Notes: generated by a model not told the origin, from the sequence alone. A stretch of 64,000 nt of DNA from Pseudomonas viridiflava (GCF_900582195.1 NZ_UTHA01000001.1:62001-126000), one strand, 5' to 3'; counted from the stretch's first letter, positions 46,118-54,825 are shown. Numbers and translations: made by a program.

Positions 46118-46747
46118 ATGTCCGCCCCCAGCATGACCCTGTACCACAACACGCTCTCCCCGTTTGTGCGCAAAGTGATGGTGTTGCTGCACGAAACCGG
46201 CCAGCAGGATCGCGTCGCGCTGCAAGACTGCGTGCTCAGCCCGGTCAGCCCGAGCGCCGAACTCAATGCCGACAATCCGCTGGGCAAGATTCCCGCGCTG
46301 CGTCTGGCCGACGGCAATGTCATCCACGACAGCCGCGTGATCCTCGAATACCTCGACCAACAACACGTCGGCAATCCGCTGATCCCGCGCGAAGGCGCGG
46401 CCCGCTGGCGCCGTCTGACCCTGGCTTCGATGGCCGACGGGATCATGGACGCGTCGGTGATGGTGCGCTATGAACTGGTTTTGCGCGCGCCGGAAAAGCA
46501 TTGGGATGAATGGCTCGAAGCGCAGCGCGACAAGATCCGTCGCGCCCTCGCTGTACTGGAAAAGGAAGCCATTGCCGAGCTGACCAGTCATTTCGATGTG
46601 GCGGCGATCAGCGTGGCGTGCGCCTTGGGTTATCTCGATTTGCGCTTCCCTGACCTGGGCTGGCGTGACGCCAACCCGCAACTGGCCAACTGGTTCTTTG
46701 AGGTGAGTCAGCGACCGTCCATGATCGCGACCATGCCCAAGCCTTAA
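46118..46747 (+). CDS. Glutathione S-transferase family protein
   Basis: The 209-residue protein has an N-terminal thioredoxin-like domain (MTLYHNTLSPFVRKVMVLLH, NPLGKIPALRLADGNVIHDS) including the conserved cis-proline and the ES/DS glutathione-binding pair as D-S, and a C-terminal helical domain. The catalytic residue is likely Ser in the LSPFVRK motif. The ATG at 46118 has CCGAGG upstream; an in-frame TTG at 46112 is less likely. It is a single gene, convergent with creD. Substrate is unknown. Confidence 0.88.
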   Translation: MSAPSMTLYHNTLSPFVRKVMVLLHETGQQDRVALQDCVLSPVSPSAELNADNPLGKIPALRLADGNVIHDSRVILEYLDQQHVGNPLIPREGAARWRRLTLASMADGIMDASVMVRYELVLRAPEKHWDEWLEAQRDKIRRALAVLEKEAIAELTSHFDVAAISVACALGYLDLRFPDLGWRDANPQLANWFFEVSQRPSMIATMPKP

Positions 46748-46771
46748 ATCGGCGGCGCCTGTTCCGGCCTC

Positions 46772-46835
46772 TTCGCGAGCAGGCTCGCTCCCACATTGGA
46801 ATGCGTACTTCTGTGGGAGCGAGCTTGCTCGCGAA
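46772..46835. repeat. REP doublet after the GST gene
   Basis: Inward-pointing pair of REP palindromes with a short spacer containing TTGGAATGCG. It lies between the convergent GST and creD genes. Confidence 0.9.
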
Positions 46836-46919
46836 TGAACCACCTCGGTTCCGATGGCAGCGCTGCAAAAATCAGTGTCACCAAAACCTCCACCTCTCGC
46901 TGATCTTCACGCAACCCGC

Positions 46920-48290
46920 TCATTGCATCGCCCCCACATCAAACTCCAGCGGCTTCGCCGGCTTCTGCCCGATCCCGTACCAATCCAGTTTGCGCGTCAG
47001 CACCATAAACACACCGAGCAAACCGAACAGCAACAACGAGCCCATCAACAGCGCGTAATCCTCAGCGCTCAGCAGTCCATAAAGCAGGCCATACAACGCC
47101 GCCAACCCCGCCGAAAAGCTCAAACCGTGACGCACACTGCGTAGCACATGGCAGACATAAAACCCGATCAACAACACACAACCGCTGGCCGACAACAGAT
47201 ACGCCGGGGCAAAACCGATGTGCTCCGATAACGACAGCAGCAACAGATAAAAGAACGCCAGTGCCACACCCACCAATGCGTATTGCACCGGGTGCACGGC
47301 CAGGCTCTTGAGCACTTCGAACAGGAAGAATCCGGCGAACGTCAGGACAATGAACAGCAGCGCATATTTGATCGCCCGGTCACTCTTCAGGTACTGATCC
47401 ACCGGGTCGATGAAGCTCACGCCGAAGCTGCGACCGTTGAACGCCTCGCAATCATTGCCGCTCACGCAACGGCTCATGGCGTCTTGCAGGTTGGTGGAGA
47501 AAAACGTGGTCTGCCAATCAGCGCTGAAGCCTTGATCATTGATCTCACGTTTGCCCGGCAGGAAATTGCCGATGAAACTTGGATGCGGCCAATTCGCAGT
47601 GAAGCTGACGCTGCTGCTCTTGCCCACCGGCAGCACCTGCAACGAACCGGTGCCTTGCAGGCGCAAATCAAAACCGAAGCTCAACTCGGTGCTTTTGCTG
47701 GTGTCGAGCATCGGCAACGTCACTCGCACGCCCTCACCAAGCCAACCCACTTGCGTACCGGGAACGAAGTCCAGGCGCTGGCCGTCGTGTTCCAGTTTCA
47801 GTGCATTTTCGATGCCGCGAATGTCGCTGATGCCGACCGCGAGAAACGGTGCGTCGAACTGGTAATCGCTGAAGTCTTCTCTGATGCCCAATTGTGCTGG
47901 CAACGAGAAATGGCCATTGATGCGGTTGTCGGCGTGGAACAACCGCGCTTCATAAATGCCCCGTGCGCGCAGCTCGGTTTGCACCTGACCATCGAGTTCG
48001 AAACGCTCCGGCAGAAAGTACAAACGACCACGCTCTTCGCTCGGCTCGTCGTAGCGCTGGTTGGTCTTGTCGTTGGTTTTCCAGTTGTGAATCACTTTGC
48101 GATACGGCACCACCATTACCGGCCCGCTCAGTTGCTGGCTGGTGCTGGAGCTGCGGGCGATGTCTTCGAGCACGCCGTCGCGCAACTGTTGGCGCTCGTC
48201 GATGACGCCGTCGATCATCAGCAACGGGATCAGCAACAGCAGGATCAGCACGGCGATGGCGCCGAGCTTTATCGTCAGATTCTTGTTCAT
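46920..48290 (-). CDS. creD: Inner-membrane protein CreD
   Basis: The 456-residue protein begins with a signal-anchor helix (LTIKLGAIAVLILLLLIPLL) and ends with a run of five or more membrane helices from about residue 310 (YALLFIVLTFAGFFLFEVLK onward), with a large periplasmic domain between, the layout of CreD. CreD is the main target of the CreBC two-component system and influences envelope stress and beta-lactam tolerance in pseudomonads. It follows creC on the same strand, but a REP doublet and a candidate cre-tag precede it, so it probably has its own CreB-controlled promoter. Confidence 0.92.
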   Translation of the reverse strand: MNKNLTIKLGAIAVLILLLLIPLLMIDGVIDERQQLRDGVLEDIARSSSTSQQLSGPVMVVPYRKVIHNWKTNDKTNQRYDEPSEERGRLYFLPERFELDGQVQTELRARGIYEARLFHADNRINGHFSLPAQLGIREDFSDYQFDAPFLAVGISDIRGIENALKLEHDGQRLDFVPGTQVGWLGEGVRVTLPMLDTSKSTELSFGFDLRLQGTGSLQVLPVGKSSSVSFTANWPHPSFIGNFLPGKREINDQGFSADWQTTFFSTNLQDAMSRCVSGNDCEAFNGRSFGVSFIDPVDQYLKSDRAIKYALLFIVLTFAGFFLFEVLKSLAVHPVQYALVGVALAFFYLLLLSLSEHIGFAPAYLLSASGCVLLIGFYVCHVLRSVRHGLSFSAGLAALYGLLYGLLSAEDYALLMGSLLLFGLLGVFMVLTRKLDWYGIGQKPAKPLEFDVGAMQ

Positions 48291-48337
48291 GGGACTCTCC
48301 CTGTTTGGATGGGCAGAGTCTGGTTGTGCTGTGTGAG

Positions 48338-48353
48338 GTGAATGTGGGGGGAA
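48338..48353 (-). promoter_or_regulatory. Candidate cre-tag (CreB operator) before creD
   Basis: On the minus strand the sequence is TTCCC-CCCACA-TTCAC, matching the CreB cre-tag TTCAC-N6-TTCAC at nine of ten defined positions. It is 48 bases before the creD start and downstream of the REP doublet. Confidence 0.5.
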
Positions 48354-48385
48354 TATGGAGATTGTGTGGAGACTTCACTGGCCCC

Positions 48386-48449
48386 TTCGCGAGCAGGCTC
48401 GCTCCCACAGGTGTACGCATTCCAATGTGGGAGCGAGCCTGCTCGCGAA
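48386..48449. repeat. REP doublet between creC and creD
   Basis: Inward-pointing pair with a spacer containing GTACGCATTCCAAT. It starts 16 bases after the creC stop and may separate creC and creD transcripts. Confidence 0.9.
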
Positions 48450-48464
48450 GGCAACGACTCGGTA

Positions 48465-49883
48465 TCAAGGCAAGCGCAATGTCACCTCAACCCCGCTCTC
48501 GACATTGCGAATCTGCATCGCCCCGCCATGCAACTTGACCACTTCTTCAACGAAGTTAAGCCCCAACCCGGTGCTTTTGCGACCACTGTCCGGGCGCGGC
48601 AATGAGTAAAAGCGCTCGGTCAGACGCGGCAAGGCGTAGTCAGGAATCGGCGCCGTCTCATTCAACAATCGAAATTCGACTTGCTCGCCAACCTGCTCGG
48701 CACTGAAGCGCAACAGCCCCTGAACCGGAGTGAAATCCAGCGCATTCTCCAACAGATTACCCAGCGCCTGACGCAATAGAAACGGCTCGCCGATCAACAG
48801 AAGATCAGCCGCAATCGCCTTTTCGACCCGCAACTGTTTGCCTTCAATCCGCGCCGCCTGCCCCTGCAACAACTGATCAACCAACGCCACCAACGGCACA
48901 GCGACTCGCTCCTCAAGGCCCTGACGTTGTTCCACTTGCGCCAGATTCAACAACCGCTCGATCAACTGCTGCATCCGCGCACTTTCACTGTCGATGTTGC
49001 CTACAAAGCGCAATCGCTGAACCGGCGACATGTCCCCTTGCAGCAACTCCGCCGCGCCACGAATCGCCGCCAGCGGGCTTTTCAGTTCATGGGTCAACGT
49101 ATGCACGTAGCGCTCAACGTAAGCCTTGCCTTCCAGCTGTGTGCGCATCTGCTCAACCGCAGTGGCCAGTTGCTCCAGCTCACCGCCGCGATAGTGCGGC
49201 ACTTCCACCCGCCGGCCTTCGCTGACCGCTTGGGCATAACCGGTCAACCGGTGCAGTGCGCGGCTCAGCCACCACGACAGCAATGCGCCGAAGAGCAAAC
49301 CGAGTCCGATCAAACCCGCGCCGTAAAACAGCAAGCGCCGCTCGGTGCGATCCACATAAGGCTGCAATGAGCTGTTGGGTTTGGCCACAGTGACCACGCC
49401 GATGATCTTGCCGTTGTCACGGATCGGCGCACCGACGTGCATGACTGAAGAGGCCGGATCATCCGGATCGCTGCGGCTCGAACGCGCGCCGTATTCGCCA
49501 CGCAAGGTCAGGTAGACGTCGTTCCAGCGCGAGTAATCCTGACCGACCGCGACGCCACTGGAATCGAGCACGACGATCCCTTTCGCGTCGGTGACGTAGA
49601 TGCGATGGTTGACCTGATTTTTCGGCAAGCCCCAAATGGTTGCTTGCGGCTGACGCTCGCCATAGGCGCGGAGCAATTCGGGCCAGCGGTTCTCGCTAAG
49701 GGTGCCGGCCTTGAAATCGTCACGCAGGATTTCCGCCATCAGGTTGGCGGTATCGACCAGGGTTTCTTCGGTGGACTGGCGCACGCCGGGGCGGATTTCT
49801 TCCATCACCGTGTTGAGCACGAAATAACCGGTGAGGCCGACAAACAGCACGTACACCAAAAAGATCCGCAGCCCCAGCGACAT
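48465..49883 (-). CDS. creC: Sensor histidine kinase CreC
   Basis: The 472-residue inner-membrane kinase has a first transmembrane helix (GLRIFLVYVLFVGLTGYFVL), a periplasmic sensor domain to about residue 180, a second helix (LLFYGAGLIGLGLLFGALLS), a HAMP linker, a HisKA motif with the phosphorylated His in HTLTHELKSPLAAIRGAAEL and an HATPase domain (NLLENALDFTP, STGLGLNFVEEVV). It shares one base with the end of creB, so the two are coupled. The pair responds to carbon source and, in pseudomonads, to penicillin-binding protein inhibition. Confidence 0.93.
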   Translation of the reverse strand: MSLGLRIFLVYVLFVGLTGYFVLNTVMEEIRPGVRQSTEETLVDTANLMAEILRDDFKAGTLSENRWPELLRAYGERQPQATIWGLPKNQVNHRIYVTDAKGIVVLDSSGVAVGQDYSRWNDVYLTLRGEYGARSSRSDPDDPASSVMHVGAPIRDNGKIIGVVTVAKPNSSLQPYVDRTERRLLFYGAGLIGLGLLFGALLSWWLSRALHRLTGYAQAVSEGRRVEVPHYRGGELEQLATAVEQMRTQLEGKAYVERYVHTLTHELKSPLAAIRGAAELLQGDMSPVQRLRFVGNIDSESARMQQLIERLLNLAQVEQRQGLEERVAVPLVALVDQLLQGQAARIEGKQLRVEKAIAADLLLIGEPFLLRQALGNLLENALDFTPVQGLLRFSAEQVGEQVEFRLLNETAPIPDYALPRLTERFYSLPRPDSGRKSTGLGLNFVEEVVKLHGGAMQIRNVESGVEVTLRLP

Positions 49884-50563
49884 CAGCTGTGCCCCGGGCT
49901 GTAGCTGTAACCGAGGCCGCGATGGGTCTGGATCGGCTCGGCGTCGGCACGCACCAGACGCAGTTTGGCGCGCACACTTTTGATGTGGCTGTCGATGCTG
50001 CGCTCGTAACCGGCGTCGGCCGCTACGCCCAGCGCGTCAAGCAGTTGTTCGCGACTGAAGACCCGCTCGGGTTGTTCGAGCAGGCATTGCAGCAGGCGGA
50101 ATTCGTGGCGGGTCAGGCTCAGCGGCTGGCCGCGATAAATGATTTGAATACGTTCCGGATCGATACGAAATAGCGCCGAAGTGGCCTCAATCGCCGGGCG
50201 CGGCGCCATGCGCTTAAGGATTGCCTTCACTCGCGCCGCGACTTCACGCGGGCTGAATGGCTTGACCACGTAGTCGTCAGCGCCAATCTCCAGGCCCACC
50301 ACGCGATCAATCTCGGCATCACGGGCGCTGAGGAACAGCACCGGCACTTCGCTGAAACGCCGCAACTGCTTGCAGGTTTCGAAACCGCTGATGTCCGGCA
50401 GGCCGATGTCGAGGATGATCAGATCGGCTGGCGTCTGCCGCTGATGCTCCAGCGCCGCCGCGCCGAGGCTCAGCCACGTCGTACTGAAGCCCTCGCCCTG
50501 CAAGGCAAAAATCAGCGTGTCGGCAATCGCCGCTTCGTCTTCGACAATCAGGATATGAGGCAT
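49883..50563 (-). CDS. creB: Response regulator CreB
   Basis: The 226-residue OmpR-type regulator has a receiver domain (ILIVEDEAAIADTLIFALQG, phosphoacceptor Asp in LIILDIGLPDISGFE, Lys in VVKPFSPREV) and a winged-helix DNA-binding domain (LTRHEFRLLQCLLEQPERVF, DSHIKSVRAKLR, HRGLGYSY). It is the first gene of the creBCD locus. CreB binds direct repeats of TTCAC, one of which is seen before creD. The zinc-protease gene ends 73 bases upstream. Confidence 0.93.
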   Translation of the reverse strand: MPHILIVEDEAAIADTLIFALQGEGFSTTWLSLGAAALEHQRQTPADLIILDIGLPDISGFETCKQLRRFSEVPVLFLSARDAEIDRVVGLEIGADDYVVKPFSPREVAARVKAILKRMAPRPAIEATSALFRIDPERIQIIYRGQPLSLTRHEFRLLQCLLEQPERVFSREQLLDALGVAADAGYERSIDSHIKSVRAKLRLVRADAEPIQTHRGLGYSYSPGHS

Positions 50564-50636
50564 GGCGTCCGAGCCCGTGGGTTAAGTGCGCGAACGGTGC
50601 CCCAAGCCTGACGTTACGTCAATGAGACCACTTGGC

Positions 50637-51140
50637 TCAGCAATCCGGTTTGTCGGCAGTAAAGCGACGTGCCGGGTTCACTGCCGCGCCGAATTCACGC
50701 AAGGCCTTGGCGCCGATCAACAGCGGGTAATTGAAGTTGCTGCGGTCGGTCAGATTGACCTCAACGGTACGCTTGACGTTGCCCAGGCACAGCTCCAGAT
50801 CGACCACCGGGCGTTTGGCGACTTCGGTGCTTTCGCCCTCGTCCTCTTCATCCGAGCGGCTTTTGATCTTGCTGATCCGCGCGACCTTGTGTTCGTAGAC
50901 CTTGTTGCTGGCGTCTTTGGTGCCGAGGCGGAAACGCACCCAGTCATCGCCGTCGCGGGTGAAGGTTTCGATGTCCTTGGCCGACAGCGAGGCGGTCAGT
51001 GCGCCGGTGTCCATCTTGGCCTTGAGCACTTCACCGCCGATTTCCGGCAGCGCAATGTATTCGTAGCGCCCGTACAGGGTCGGCTCGGCGGCCATGACCG
51101 GCAGGGCGACGAGGGCAAACAGTGCAAGGAGGGATTTCAC
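50637..51140 (-). CDS. Retropepsin-like zinc protease (RimK-associated family), exported
   Basis: The 167-residue protein has a signal peptide (MKSLLALFALVALPVMA) and a domain with the aspartic protease-like motif KMDTGALTASLSA, the signature of the ATP-dependent zinc protease family named for its RimK neighbours (DUF785). Conserved LGNVKRTVEVNLTDRSNFNY and YPLLIGAKAL follow. No rimK gene is present here. The signal peptide implies a periplasmic location. Substrate and requirement for ATP are unknown. Confidence 0.82.
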   Translation of the reverse strand: MKSLLALFALVALPVMAAEPTLYGRYEYIALPEIGGEVLKAKMDTGALTASLSAKDIETFTRDGDDWVRFRLGTKDASNKVYEHKVARISKIKSRSDEEDEGESTEVAKRPVVDLELCLGNVKRTVEVNLTDRSNFNYPLLIGAKALREFGAAVNPARRFTADKPDC

Positions 51141-51194
51141 GTAAGGGGCTTCCTTGAGAGGTTGGGCAACGGGATTTTAGACCGTTGCGCGCTT

Positions 51195-51297
51195 GATCGT
51201 TCCCACGCTCTGCGTGGGCATGCATCCAGTGACGCTCTGCGTCACTGGGACGCGGAGCGTCCAGGGCGGCGTTACCACGCAGAGCGTGGGAACGATC
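51195..51297. repeat. 103-bp nested palindrome of the GATCGTTCCCACGC family
   Basis: The ends GATCGTTCCCACGCTCTGCG and CGCAGAGCGTGGGAACGATC are perfect inverted copies. Inside, CGCTCTGCGTCACTGGGACG forms a second imperfect palindrome. It lies in the 257-base gap between the zinc protease and acyltransferase genes and is divergent from the copies around soxG. Confidence 0.85.
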
Positions 51298-51397
51298 AGG
51301 TTAACGCGACGAAAGTGAAACATTCGTCACCGCCGATTTGGCCTACCGCGCGAAGCTGCTTATCATGGCGCGCCCATCCGTTTGCAAAGAGTTGCTT

Positions 51398-52285
51398 ATG
51401 CGCCGCCTGCTCACCGGCTGTTTCGTCACCCTGCTGCTGTTGCTCAATACCCTGATCCTGATCGGGCCGTTGCTGGTGTTTGCCCTGCTCAAACTGATCG
51501 CACCGGGCCGCTGGCGCGACCATGCGTCGGGGGCGGTGATGTGGATCGCCGAGACCTGGGCCGAGATCGACAAGCTGATCTTCCGCCTGTGCATCCCCAC
51601 CCAATGGGACATTCGCGGTGGCGAAGACCTGCGCGGTGACACCTCGTACCTGGTGGTCAGCAACCACCAGTCGTGGGTCGATATTCCGGCACTGATCCAG
51701 ACCCTCAACCGCCGCACGCCGTTCTTCAAATTCTTCCTCAAGAAAGAACTGATCTGGGTGCCGTTCCTCGGGCTGGCGTGGTGGGCGCTGGATTACCCGT
51801 TCATGAAGCGCTACACCAAAGCGTTCCTGGCAAAGAATCCGGAACTGGCGGGCAAGGATCTGGAAATCACCAGACAGGCCTGCGAGCTGTTCAAGCGTCA
51901 GCCGGTGACCGTGGTCAATTATCTGGAAGGCACGCGCTACAGCGCCGCGAAAAGTGTCGAGCAACAATCACCGTTCAACCATTTGCTCAAGCCCAAGGCC
52001 GGTGGCGTGGCGTTTGTATTAGCGGCGATGGGTGAACAGCTGGATGCGATTCTCGACGTCACCGTGGTTTATCCACAGGAGAGAATTCCGGGTTTCTGGG
52101 ATCTGATCAGCGGCAACGTGCCGCGCGTGATCATCGACATCAAGACCCGTGAACTCGACCCGGCGCTGTGGCAGGGCGATTACGAGAATGATCCGGCGTT
52201 TCGCCAGAAGGTCCAGAGCTGGGTCAACCAGCTCTGGAACGAGAAAGATCAGCGCATCGCCGAACTGCGCAGCGAGCGCCGCTGA
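51398..52285 (+). CDS. Lysophospholipid-type acyltransferase (YihG-like)
   Basis: The 295-residue membrane-associated protein has one or two N-terminal hydrophobic segments (LLTGCFVTLLLLLNTLILIG) and a PlsC-type domain with VVSNHQSWVDIPAL, the HxxxxD motif, and the acceptor-site motif NYLEGTRYS. It resembles E. coli YihG, an acyltransferase that sets phospholipid acyl composition. I choose the ATG at 51398; the frame begins at 51338 and an ATG at 51365 is an alternative. It ends one base before the convergent DUF2780 gene. Confidence 0.82.
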   Translation: MRRLLTGCFVTLLLLLNTLILIGPLLVFALLKLIAPGRWRDHASGAVMWIAETWAEIDKLIFRLCIPTQWDIRGGEDLRGDTSYLVVSNHQSWVDIPALIQTLNRRTPFFKFFLKKELIWVPFLGLAWWALDYPFMKRYTKAFLAKNPELAGKDLEITRQACELFKRQPVTVVNYLEGTRYSAAKSVEQQSPFNHLLKPKAGGVAFVLAAMGEQLDAILDVTVVYPQERIPGFWDLISGNVPRVIIDIKTRELDPALWQGDYENDPAFRQKVQSWVNQLWNEKDQRIAELRSERR

Positions 52286-52286
52286 A

Positions 52287-52844
52287 TCAGCTACCGGTGC
52301 CGGTGCCCCAGATGCTGCCGAGGCTGCTCAGCAGCGAACCGCCGACGCCCTGCTGACCAAGATATTGAAGGAGCACCGGGGCAAACTGGCCGATCATGCC
52401 GCTGTCCATGCCCAGTGCGCTGAAGGCATTGTTCAGGTCGTTGGTGTCTTTCACATTACCCAGCGCATTCTCAAGCCCGGCGGACTTGCCGGACGAACCG
52501 AGCAAAGCGCCCAGCGCCGCCAGATTGCCGCTGCCACCCGACAGTTTGTCGATGCCCGGTACTTCCTTGGCCAGTTGTGAGTAATCGGTGCTGCTCAACT
52601 GATTTTTCGCCAGCCCGAGCATCGCACTGGTGCCGCCAACCGCTTGCTCCGGCGTGACATCCAGCGCACTGAGGGCACTGAGCAAGCCGGCGGTCTCAGA
52701 GGTCGGCGCCGCAGCGGCCGCCTTGTCACCGCCCTGCATGCCCGAAACCGCACCAGCGACGTCGTTCAGACTGAAACCGGCAAACACCGGCCCGGCGGCC
52801 AGGGTCAGGAGCGATGCCAGGGCAAAACCGCGTGAAATCTTCAT
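52287..52844 (-). CDS. DUF2780 family secreted protein
   Basis: The 185-residue protein has a signal peptide (MKISRGFALASLLTLAAGPV, cleavage after VFA) and a low-complexity Gly/Ala/Ser-rich mature part typical of DUF2780 (SALDVTPEQAVGGTSAMLGL, LLGSSGKSAGLENALGNVKD). It should be periplasmic or outer-membrane associated. Its function is not known. A 20-base palindrome lies about 130 bases upstream of its start. The promoter region 52845-53065 contains nothing else I can identify. Confidence 0.78.
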   Translation of the reverse strand: MKISRGFALASLLTLAAGPVFAGFSLNDVAGAVSGMQGGDKAAAAAPTSETAGLLSALSALDVTPEQAVGGTSAMLGLAKNQLSSTDYSQLAKEVPGIDKLSGGSGNLAALGALLGSSGKSAGLENALGNVKDTNDLNNAFSALGMDSGMIGQFAPVLLQYLGQQGVGGSLLSSLGSIWGTGTGS

Positions 52845-52971
52845 TCAGACATCCTCTTGGAAAAAGCTGCCACCGGATAACGGCGACGAAACTGCCGGTT
52901 TGACCGGGAATTCGGTGGCATGTTCCAGTGATTCCAATTCGAAATCCGAGCTATTCCAAATCGTTTCTAAA

Positions 52972-52991
52972 AACTGTCAAACCTGACAGTT
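52972..52991. promoter_or_regulatory. 20-base perfect palindrome, possible operator
   Basis: AACTGTCA-AACC-TGACAGTT is a perfect eight-base inverted repeat. It lies between the divergent DUF2780 gene and the 84-residue ORF and is not part of a repeat family seen elsewhere in the window. Confidence 0.45.
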
Positions 52992-53065
52992 ACCGGCTCA
53001 ATTCTAGTGAATTACATTGAATTCGAGACAAGTTTGCCGCGGATCATTTCGAGGGAGGTGCTGCG

Positions 53066-53320
53066 ATGGAGAAGCGATTGTCAGACCGCGACGACTCGAT
53101 CATCCCGCCGGTGAAGGAACCGCCGAGGGACACTGCAAAGGAGGTGATTGCTCCCCCCTCACCGATCATCTTTTGCATTGATCCTGGCGATCCCATCATT
53201 GGAAAAATCAGGGCCGGACGAAGGGTCAGTTATGAAGTGATGAAAAGCGATACAGGGCAGGATTACGCAATTAACGTTCGACTGGTTCGCGACAAAACTA
53301 CAGGTAAACCCTGGTCGTGA
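53066..53320 (+). CDS. Hypothetical 84-residue protein
   Basis: The ORF starts MEKRLSDRDDSIIPPVKEPP and is preceded by the very strong ribosome binding site GAGGGAGG. The N-terminal 35 residues are proline-rich and charged; the C-terminal half (RAGRRVSYEVMKSDTGQDYA) resembles the end of a small beta-barrel fold and may be related to the cold-shock fold's KxGxxVxF pattern, but no family is certain. It lies 36 bases before the cold-shock gene on the same strand, so co-transcription is likely. No membrane segment or signal peptide. Confidence 0.6.
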   Translation: MEKRLSDRDDSIIPPVKEPPRDTAKEVIAPPSPIIFCIDPGDPIIGKIRAGRRVSYEVMKSDTGQDYAINVRLVRDKTTGKPWS

Positions 53321-53356
53321 TCCCTTGGTTTTGAACAGCAAACAGGAAGCATGGAC

Positions 53357-53569
53357 ATGTCAAACAGACAAAGCGGTACCGTAAAGTGGTTCAACGATGA
53401 AAAAGGCTTCGGCTTTATTACCCCTCAGGGCGGCGGCGATGATCTTTTCGTCCACTTCAAAGCCATTCAATCGGATGGATTTAGAAGTTTGAAAGAAGGG
53501 CAGACTGTGACTTTCATCGCTGCAAAAGGACAGAAGGGAATGCAAGCGGAAGAAGTTCAGGTCGTATAG
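53357..53569 (+). CDS. CspA-family cold-shock protein
   Basis: The 70-residue protein is a single cold-shock domain with the RNA-binding motifs RNP1 (KGFGFITP) and RNP2 (DLFVHF), beginning [20 protein letters not shown]. The ATG at 53357 lies seven bases after AGGAAG, whereas the in-frame ATG at 53351 is too close to it. It acts as a nucleic acid chaperone in the cytoplasm. A hairpin follows that is shared with the convergent fdhA gene. Confidence 0.93.
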   Translation: MSNRQSGTVKWFNDEKGFGFITPQGGGDDLFVHFKAIQSDGFRSLKEGQTVTFIAAKGQKGMQAEEVQVV

Positions 53570-53580
53570 AAACCGGTTCA

Positions 53581-53608
53581 AAAAAAACGGCGCCTCAATG
53601 GCGCCGTT
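53581..53608 (-). terminator. Terminator between the cold-shock gene and fdhA
   Basis: AACGGCGCC-TCAAT-GGCGCCGTT is a perfect nine-base-pair stem. On the minus strand it is followed by TTTTTTT, making it the fdhA terminator, 17 bases after the fdhA stop. It probably also ends the cold-shock transcript. Confidence 0.85.
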
Positions 53609-53625
53609 CTCGTACTGCGTAAACC

Positions 53626-54825
53626 CTACGCCGCACTGAACAACTTATGCGGATCAATCACAAACTTCTTCGGCACACCCGCATCGAACTCGCCGTACCC
53701 TTCCGGCGCCTGATCGAGGCTGATCACCTGCACGCCCACCACTTCAGCAATGTTGATGCGATCCCACATGATCGCCTGCATCAGCTGGCGGTTGTACTTC
53801 ATCACTGGGGTCTGGCCGGTGTGGAAGCTGTGCGACTTGGCCCAGCCCAGACCGAAACGAATGCTCAGACTGCCCATTTTCGCGGCGGCGTCGACGGCAC
53901 CCGGATCTTCGGTGACGTACAGGCCCGGGATACCGATCTTGCCAGCCACGCGCACCACGCCCATCAACGAGTTGAGCACGGTGGCCGGCGCTTCGGCTTT
54001 GACGCCGTCGTGGCCATGACCGCGCGCTTCGAAACCGACGCAGTCCACCGCGCAATCCACTTCCGGCTCACCCAGCAGTGCCGCGATCTGTTCATGCAGC
54101 GGGGTGTCCTTGGACAGGTCGACGATTTCAAAACCCTGGGCTTTGGCGTGAGCCAGGCGGATGGTGTTGACGTCGCCGACGATCACCACCGCCGCACCGA
54201 GCAAACGCGCAGAGGCAGCGGCGGCCAGACCGACCGGACCAGCGCCTGCGATGTAAACGGTGCTGCCCGGGCCAACGCCTGCCGTCACGGCGCCGTGGTA
54301 ACCGGTCGGGAGAATGTCGGAGAGGCAGGTCAGGTCGCGGATTTTCTCCATGGCCTTGTCGCGGTCCGGCAATTTCAGCAGGTTGAAGTCGGCGTACGGT
54401 ACCAGCACATATTCAGCCTGGCCGCCGGTCCAGTCGCCCATGTCGACGTAGCCGTAAGCACCGCCGGCACGGGCCGGGTTAACGGTCAGGCAGACGCCGG
54501 TGTGTTGCTCCTTGCAGGAACGGCAGCGACCGCAAGCGACGTTGAACGGTACGGAGACCAGGTCACCGATTTTCAGGTTTTCGACGTCGGAGCCCTTTTC
54601 GATCACCTCACCGGTGATCTCATGGCCCAGCACCAGACCGGTCTGCGCCGTGGTACGGCCGCGCACCATGTGTTGGTCGGAGCCGCAGATATTGGTGGAA
54701 ACCACTTTGAGAATGACCCCGTGCTCGATCTTGCGACCGCGCGGGTCCTGCATTTTCGGATAGTCGATTTTCTGTACTTCGACCTTGCCAGCGCCGAGAT
54801 ACACCACACCACGATTGCCAGACAT
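53626..54825 (-). CDS. fdhA: Glutathione-independent formaldehyde dehydrogenase
   Basis: FdhA oxidises formaldehyde to formate with NAD+ without glutathione. The 399-residue length and sequence (MSGNRGVVYLGAGKVEVQKI) match the P. putida enzyme. Zinc ligands are seen in STNICGSDQHMVRGR, LGHEITGEV and the structural zinc cluster CGRCRSCKEQHTGVC; the NAD-binding loop is YIAGAGPVGLAAAASARLLG. It is downstream of purU with a REP doublet between, and it removes formaldehyde produced by sarcosine oxidase. Confidence 0.95.
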   Translation of the reverse strand: MSGNRGVVYLGAGKVEVQKIDYPKMQDPRGRKIEHGVILKVVSTNICGSDQHMVRGRTTAQTGLVLGHEITGEVIEKGSDVENLKIGDLVSVPFNVACGRCRSCKEQHTGVCLTVNPARAGGAYGYVDMGDWTGGQAEYVLVPYADFNLLKLPDRDKAMEKIRDLTCLSDILPTGYHGAVTAGVGPGSTVYIAGAGPVGLAAAASARLLGAAVVIVGDVNTIRLAHAKAQGFEIVDLSKDTPLHEQIAALLGEPEVDCAVDCVGFEARGHGHDGVKAEAPATVLNSLMGVVRVAGKIGIPGLYVTEDPGAVDAAAKMGSLSIRFGLGWAKSHSFHTGQTPVMKYNRQLMQAIMWDRINIAEVVGVQVISLDQAPEGYGEFDAGVPKKFVIDPHKLFSAA

